Source of the DNA: Blautia sp.
Lineage (GTDB): Bacteria > Bacillota > Clostridia > Lachnospirales > Lachnospiraceae
DNA: 64,000 bases
NCBI GenBank assembly: GCA_029257775.1
Contig: JARIAQ010000014.1
Span: forward strand, 1 to 64,000
Reading direction: 5' to 3'
Part shown: positions 58,169 through 64,000 of the stretch, one piece after another
Layout: the number at the start of each line of letters is the position of its first letter
How positions within the stretch are numbered: the first letter of the stretch is position 1
Made by a program: the position numbers and the translations under genes
The notes under the pieces: generated by a model
Seen by the model: only the letters and a program-made list of their open reading frames with translations
Database searches by the model: none
What the model was told of the DNA's origin: nothing

Positions 58169-61100
58169 ATGGAGAAAAACAGAATCCGTTCCGTAACTAA
58201 TGGTAAGGCCATGAGAATGTCATACCAGCGCCAGAAAGAGGTACTGGAGATGCCCAACCTCATTGAGGTTCAGAAAGACTCTTACCAGTGGTTTCTGGAC
58301 GAAGGCTTAAATGAAGTTTTTGAAGATATCTCTCCAATCGCAGATTATAGCGGTAAATTAAGCTTGGAATTTGTTGGCTTTACTTTGTGTGAAGAGGAAA
58401 AGAAATATACCATCGAACAATGTAAAGAAAGAGATGCAACATACGCTGCACCTTTAAAGGTAAAGGTAAGATTACACAACAAAGAAAACGGCGAAATTAC
58501 AACACATGAAATTTTCATGGGTGATTTGCCACTTATGACAGCAACTGGTACGTTTGTAATTAATGGAGCTGAACGTGTTATCGTCAGCCAGTTAGTACGT
58601 TCACCAGGTATTTATTATGCAATTGCACACGATAAACTGGGTAAAACCCTGTATTCCTCTACTGTTATCCCGAACAGGGGTGCATGGTTGGAATATGAAA
58701 CAGACTCCAATGACGTATTCTATGTACGTGTAGACAGAACAAGAAAAGTCCCTATTACAGTTTTGATTCGTGCTTTAGGAATTGGTACGAATGCAGAAAT
58801 TATAGATTTGTTCGGCGAAGAACCAAAGATTCTGGCCAGCTTTACAAAAGATACTTCTGAGAGTTATCAGGAAGGTTTATTGGAATTATATAAGAAAATT
58901 CGTCCAGGTGAACCTTTGGCAGTGGAAAGCGCAGAAAGCTTGATTACAGGCATGTTCTTTGATGCTCGTCGTTACGATTTAGCAAAAGTAGGACGTTATA
59001 AATTTAATAAGAAACTTCTTTTGCGTAATCGTATTGCAGGACATATGCTTGCGGAAGAAGTTGTTGATATGACAACTGGTGAGATTATTGCTGAAGCAGG
59101 TACTGTTGTGAGTCAGGAATTAGCTGATACAATTCAAAATGCGGCTGTTCCTTATGTATGGATTCAGGGTGAAGAACGTAATATTAAAGTACTGTCTAAT
59201 ATGGCAGTAGAGTTGAAAAACTACTTGGATTTAAGCGAAGAAGAGTTAAAAGAGCTGGGTGTTACTGAACTAGTTTATTACCCAGTCCTTGCAAAGATTT
59301 TAGAAGAAAATGAAGAGTTGGAAGATATCAAAGACGCAATTAGAAGAGAAATCCACGAGCTTATTCCAAAGCATATTACAAAGGAGGATATTTTAGCTTC
59401 TATTAACTACAATATGCATCTGGAATATGGACTTGGAACAGATGACGATATCGACCACTTAGGAAATAGACGTATCAGAGCAGTTGGTGAATTGCTTCAG
59501 AACCAGTATAGAATTGGTCTTTCCAGATTGGAAAGAGTGGTACGTGAAAGAATGACAACTCAGGATTTAGATGGAATTTCTCCACAGTCTCTGATTAATA
59601 TTAAACCGGTAACAGCAGCAGTGAAAGAGTTCTTTGGTTCTTCCCAGCTGTCCCAGTTCATGGATCAGAATAACCCATTGGGTGAGTTGACACATAAGAG
59701 ACGTTTATCTGCATTAGGTCCTGGCGGTTTGTCACGAGACAGAGCCGGATTTGAGGTTCGAGATGTTCACTATTCTCATTATGGAAGAATGTGTCCTATT
59801 GAGACTCCTGAAGGTCCAAACATCGGTTTGATCAACTCTCTTGCATCTTATGCAAGAATTAATGAATATGGTTTTGTGGAAGCACCATATAGAAAAATCG
59901 ATAAAGCAGATCCTAAGAATCCACGAGTAACAGATGAAGTTGTATATATGACAGCGGATGAAGAAGATAATTATCATGTTGCACAGGCCAATGAGCCATT
60001 GGATGAAGAAGGACATTTCATTCATAAAAACGTATCCGGTCGTTATAGAGAAGAAACACAGGAATATGAACGTCAGATGTTTGAATACATGGACGTATCA
60101 CCTAAAATGGTGTTCTCTGTTGCTACTGCTTTGATTCCTTTCCTTCAGAATGATGATGCGAACCGTGCACTGATGGGATCTAACATGCAGCGTCAGGCAG
60201 TTCCTCTTCTTACAACTGAAGCACCTGTAGTTGGTACAGGTATGGAATCTAAAGCGGCTGTAGACTCCGGTGTTTGTGTTGTAGCAAAAAAATCCGGTAC
60301 TATAGAATGTGCTGCTTCTAAAGAAATTATTATGAAAAATGATGATGGAACAAAAGATGTTTACCATCTCACAAAATTCATGAGAAGTAACCAGAGTAAC
60401 TGCTATAACCAAAGACCAATCGTTATAAAAGGCGAACATGTAGAAGCAGGTCAGGTTATTGCTGATGGTCCGTCTACTTCTAATGGAGAATTAGCTCTTG
60501 GTAAGAACCCTCTTATTGGATTCATGACATGGGAAGGTTATAACTACGAGGATGCTGTTCTTTTAAGTGAAAGATTGGTTATGGACGATGTTTATACATC
60601 TGTTCATATTGAGGAATATGAAGCAGAATCCAGAGACACTAAGTTAGGACCGGAAGAAATTACAAGAGATGTACCTGGTGTAGGTGATGATGCATTAAAA
60701 GATTTGGATGAAAGAGGTATTATCCGTATAGGTGCAGAGGTAAGAGCCGGTGATATTCTGGTTGGTAAGGTTACTCCAAAGGGAGAAACAGAGCTTACTG
60801 CAGAAGAGAGATTGCTTCGTGCTATCTTTGGTGAGAAAGCAAGAGAAGTTCGTGATACTTCCCTTAAGGTGCCTCATGGTGAATATGGTATTGTAGTAGA
60901 TGCGAAAGTATTTACAAGAGAAAATGGTGATGAATTATCTCCTGGTGTAAATCAGGCAGTTCGTATTTATATTGCTCAGAAGAGAAAAATTTCTGTTGGT
61001 GATAAAATGGCTGGTCGTCATGGTAACAAGGGTGTTGTTTCCCGTGTACTTCCTGTAGAAGATATGCCATTCCTTCCAAATGGACGTCCTTTGGACATTG

Positions 61101-62014
61101 TATTGAATCCACTTGGTGTGCCTTCACGTATGAATATTGGACAGGTATTGGAAATCCATTTGAGTCTTGCTGCAAAAGCCTTAGGATTTAATATTGCAAC
61201 ACCTGTTTTTGATGGGGCAAACGAAAATGATATTCAGGATACATTGGAATTAGCAAATGATTATGTAAATACAGAAGATTTTGAAGAATTCCGTGCAAAA
61301 TACGAAGATACATTAAGACCAGAAGTAATGCAGTTCTTAGATGAAAACAAAGCACATAGAGAACTTTGGAAAGGTGTTCCTCTTTCCAGAGATGGAAAAG
61401 TAAGATTACGTGATGGTCGTACAGGTGAATATTTTGATAGTCCTGTAACAATTGGTCATATGCACTACTTGAAATTACATCACTTAGTAGATGATAAGAT
61501 CCATGCACGTTCCACAGGTCCATACTCCTTAGTAACACAGCAGCCTCTGGGTGGTAAAGCTCAGTTTGGTGGTCAGCGTTTCGGAGAAATGGAAGTTTGG
61601 GCACTGGAAGCTTATGGTGCATCTTATACATTGCAGGAAATTTTGACAGTGAAATCCGACGATGTTATTGGTCGTGTTAAAACTTACGAAGCAATTATTA
61701 AGGGTGACAATATTCCTGAACCAGGTATTCCAGAATCCTTTAAGGTACTCTTAAAAGAATTACAGTCCTTAGGACTTGATGTAAGAGTTCTTAGAGAAGA
61801 TATGACAGAAGTTGAAATTATGGAAAACATCGATTATGGCGACACAGATATGCGTTCTATTATCGAAGGTGATTCCAGAGGTAATGACAGTGAGGACTAT
61901 GGAAGTCATGGATTTTCCAAACAGGAATTTGAAGGCGAAGAATTAGTAGATGTGGAAGAAGACATGGAAGATAGTGTTTTCTTAGACTTAGATGAAGATA
62001 CTCTTGATGAGTAA
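58169..62014 (+). CDS. rpoB: DNA-directed RNA polymerase beta subunit
   Basis: 1281 aa with canonical motifs ([45 protein letters not shown]). Confidence 0.99.
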   Translation: MEKNRIRSVTNGKAMRMSYQRQKEVLEMPNLIEVQKDSYQWFLDEGLNEVFEDISPIADYSGKLSLEFVGFTLCEEEKKYTIEQCKERDATYAAPLKVKVRLHNKENGEITTHEIFMGDLPLMTATGTFVINGAERVIVSQLVRSPGIYYAIAHDKLGKTLYSSTVIPNRGAWLEYETDSNDVFYVRVDRTRKVPITVLIRALGIGTNAEIIDLFGEEPKILASFTKDTSESYQEGLLELYKKIRPGEPLAVESAESLITGMFFDARRYDLAKVGRYKFNKKLLLRNRIAGHMLAEEVVDMTTGEIIAEAGTVVSQELADTIQNAAVPYVWIQGEERNIKVLSNMAVELKNYLDLSEEELKELGVTELVYYPVLAKILEENEELEDIKDAIRREIHELIPKHITKEDILASINYNMHLEYGLGTDDDIDHLGNRRIRAVGELLQNQYRIGLSRLERVVRERMTTQDLDGISPQSLINIKPVTAAVKEFFGSSQLSQFMDQNNPLGELTHKRRLSALGPGGLSRDRAGFEVRDVHYSHYGRMCPIETPEGPNIGLINSLASYARINEYGFVEAPYRKIDKADPKNPRVTDEVVYMTADEEDNYHVAQANEPLDEEGHFIHKNVSGRYREETQEYERQMFEYMDVSPKMVFSVATALIPFLQNDDANRALMGSNMQRQAVPLLTTEAPVVGTGMESKAAVDSGVCVVAKKSGTIECAASKEIIMKNDDGTKDVYHLTKFMRSNQSNCYNQRPIVIKGEHVEAGQVIADGPSTSNGELALGKNPLIGFMTWEGYNYEDAVLLSERLVMDDVYTSVHIEEYEAESRDTKLGPEEITRDVPGVGDDALKDLDERGIIRIGAEVRAGDILVGKVTPKGETELTAEERLLRAIFGEKAREVRDTSLKVPHGEYGIVVDAKVFTRENGDELSPGVNQAVRIYIAQKRKISVGDKMAGRHGNKGVVSRVLPVEDMPFLPNGRPLDIVLNPLGVPSRMNIGQVLEIHLSLAAKALGFNIATPVFDGANENDIQDTLELANDYVNTEDFEEFRAKYEDTLRPEVMQFLDENKAHRELWKGVPLSRDGKVRLRDGRTGEYFDSPVTIGHMHYLKLHHLVDDKIHARSTGPYSLVTQQPLGGKAQFGGQRFGEMEVWALEAYGASYTLQEILTVKSDDVIGRVKTYEAIIKGDNIPEPGIPESFKVLLKELQSLGLDVRVLREDMTEVEIMENIDYGDTDMRSIIEGDSRGNDSEDYGSHGFSKQEFEGEELVDVEEDMEDSVFLDLDEDTLDE

Positions 62015-62032
62015 TTAGGAAAGGAGTCCACA

Positions 62033-64000
62033 ATGCCGGAAACAGCAAATAAAGAGGTATATCAGCCGATGACCTTTGATGCCATTAAAATCGGACTGGC
62101 ATCTCCGGAGAAAATCCGCGAATGGTCTCATGGTGAGGTGAAAAAACCGGAAACCATTAATTATAGAACATTAAAACCGGAAAAAGACGGTCTTTTCTGT
62201 GAAAGAATTTTCGGACCAAGTAAAGACTGGGAATGTCACTGCGGTAAATATAAGAAAATTCGTTATAAAGGCGTAATCTGTGATAGATGTGGAGTTGAAG
62301 TAACTAAGGCATCTGTTCGTAGAGAACGCATGGGACATATTGAACTTGCCGCACCGGTTTCTCATATCTGGTATTTTAAAGGTATTCCTTCCAGAATGGG
62401 ACTTATTCTTGACTTGTCTCCAAGAACTTTGGAAAAAGTATTGTATTTTGCAAACTACATCGTTTTAGATGCAGGTACAAGTGATTTACAGTACAAACAG
62501 GTTCTGACAGAAAAAGAATATCAGGATGCGAGAGAAAAATTTGGTGATAATTTTAAAGTTGGTATGGGTGCAGAAGCTATTCAAGAGCTTCTGGCATCTA
62601 TCGACTTAGAAAGAGAATCCAAAGAGTTAAAAGCTGGTTTGAAAGATTCTACAGGCCAGAAACGTGCACGTATTGTAAAACGTTTGGAAGTTGTTGAAGC
62701 ATTCAGAGAGTCTGGAAACAGACCAGAATGGATGATTATGACCGTTGTTCCTGTTATTCCACCGGATTTACGTCCGATGGTGCAGTTGGATGGTGGGCGT
62801 TTTGCAACATCTGACTTAAATGATTTATACAGAAGAATTATCAACAGAAATAATCGTTTGAAAAGACTGTTAGAGTTAGGTGCACCAGATATTATTGTTC
62901 GTAATGAGAAGAGAATGCTTCAGGAAGCAGTAGATGCTCTTATTGATAACGGACGTCGTGGTCGTCCTGTTACAGGACCTGGTAATAGAGCACTGAAATC
63001 TCTTTCTGATATGTTAAAGGGTAAATCAGGACGTTTCCGTCAGAACCTGTTAGGTAAACGTGTTGACTACTCAGGACGTTCTGTTATCGTTGTAGGACCT
63101 GAACTTAAGATTTATCAGTGTGGTCTTCCAAAAGAAATGGCAATCGAACTCTTTAAGCCATTCGTTATGAAAGAGCTGGTAAGTAATGGTACTGCACATA
63201 ATATTAAAAATGCAAAGAAAATGGTAGAAAAGCTTGAGCCTGCAGTTTGGGATGTATTAGAAGATGTTATTAAAGAGCATCCTGTTATGTTGAACCGAGC
63301 CCCTACTCTGCATAGATTAGGTATTCAGGCCTTTGAACCAATCTTAGTTGAAGGTAAAGCGATTAAGCTGCATCCATTAGTGTGTACAGCGTTTAATGCG
63401 GACTTCGACGGTGACCAGATGGCGGTTCACCTTCCACTGTCTGTAGAAGCTCAGGCAGAATGCCGTTTCCTTCTTCTTTCACCAAACAACCTTCTGAAAC
63501 CATCTGATGGTGGTCCGGTTGCCGTTCCTTCTCAGGATATGGTTCTCGGTATTTACTACTTAACACAGGAAAGACCGGGATATAAAGGTGAAGGTAAAGT
63601 ATTTAAAGATTTAAATGAAGCAATTCTTGCTTATGAAAATCAGGCAATTACTTTACAGACAAAGATTTTCGTTTACATGGAAAAACGTATGGCAGACGGA
63701 AATATCTTAAGAGGAAAAGTAGAGTCTACATTAGGTCGTCTGTTATTTAATGAGATTCTTCCACAGGATTTAGGATTTGTAGATAGAACAATTCCAGGAA
63801 ATGAACTTCTTCCAGAAGTAGATTTCCTTGTTGGAAAGAAACAGTTAAAACAGATTTTGGAAAAAGTTATTAATACACATGGTGCTACAAAGACAGCAGA
63901 AGTATTGGATGCTATTAAAGCAATGGGATATAAATATTCTACAAGAGCGGCTATGACAGTTTCCATTTCTGATATGACGGTGCCACCACAGAAACCAGAA
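62033..64000 (+). CDS. rpoC: DNA-directed RNA polymerase beta' subunit, 3' truncated by window
   Basis: ATG at 62033 ([32 protein letters not shown]..); CHCGKYK zinc site; [12 protein letters not shown]; absent from ORF track because it has no stop in the window. Confidence 0.98.
   Translation, partial: MPETANKEVYQPMTFDAIKIGLASPEKIREWSHGEVKKPETINYRTLKPEKDGLFCERIFGPSKDWECHCGKYKKIRYKGVICDRCGVEVTKASVRRERMGHIELAAPVSHIWYFKGIPSRMGLILDLSPRTLEKVLYFANYIVLDAGTSDLQYKQVLTEKEYQDAREKFGDNFKVGMGAEAIQELLASIDLERESKELKAGLKDSTGQKRARIVKRLEVVEAFRESGNRPEWMIMTVVPVIPPDLRPMVQLDGGRFATSDLNDLYRRIINRNNRLKRLLELGAPDIIVRNEKRMLQEAVDALIDNGRRGRPVTGPGNRALKSLSDMLKGKSGRFRQNLLGKRVDYSGRSVIVVGPELKIYQCGLPKEMAIELFKPFVMKELVSNGTAHNIKNAKKMVEKLEPAVWDVLEDVIKEHPVMLNRAPTLHRLGIQAFEPILVEGKAIKLHPLVCTAFNADFDGDQMAVHLPLSVEAQAECRFLLLSPNNLLKPSDGGPVAVPSQDMVLGIYYLTQERPGYKGEGKVFKDLNEAILAYENQAITLQTKIFVYMEKRMADGNILRGKVESTLGRLLFNEILPQDLGFVDRTIPGNELLPEVDFLVGKKQLKQILEKVINTHGATKTAEVLDAIKAMGYKYSTRAAMTVSISDMTVPPQKPE

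Noticed and set aside
61188-61631. 147-aa minus-strand ORF inside rpoB
   Set aside because: Antisense shadow of a highly conserved CDS
1-64000. CRISPR arrays, transposons, prophage, tRNA/rRNA genes
   Set aside because: Scanned by eye; no repeat-spacer pattern, transposase or integrase ORF, or tRNA-like cloverleaf was recognised. A tool search could still find small elements

Overview
This looks like a chromosomal window from a low-GC, Gram-positive, probably spore-forming Lachnospiraceae-like Firmicute. That placement is inferred from gene content and was not tested by search. The window is mostly chromosomal housekeeping genes plus metabolic and accessory operons. I saw no prophage, transposase, CRISPR array, tRNA or rRNA.

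Order of content: tRNA-binding-domain protein (partial); secreted GH16; DUF4317-like; nitroreductase; DMT transporter; tandem YhgE/Pip proteins; HMA protein + metal P-type ATPase + ArsR; GH20; MATE; CntK-like racemase + cysteine-peptidase-like protein; tandem glycine riboswitch + AGCS symporter; Met T-box + metG; yybP-ykoY-type (Mn2+) riboswitch + P2-type ATPase; AI-2E; TatD; TetR; glgB; Ser/Thr kinase + 1187-aa surface protein; M19 dipeptidase; XRE + ATPase/DUF234; two-component system; frl-like Amadori-product operon with an extra PHP phosphoesterase; Orn/Lys/Arg decarboxylase; gmk-like; holB; ricT; trmN6; rsmI; capA-like; spmA; L10 leader + rplJL; BusR-like regulator divergent from an APC permease; rpoB; rpoC (partial).

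The best candidates for something under-described are: (1) the translationally coupled kinase and doubly membrane-anchored Ig-like protein; (2) the stand-alone CntK-like racemase coupled to a papain-like protein; (3) the BusR-like c-di-AMP-type regulator facing an amino-acid permease, with a perfect operator-like palindrome around the -10 box; (4) the frl-like operon with a co-translated PHP phosphoesterase; (5) the ATPase with an apparently degenerate nuclease domain next to an XRE regulator. All family assignments come from reading motifs and remembered family features. No database search was run.
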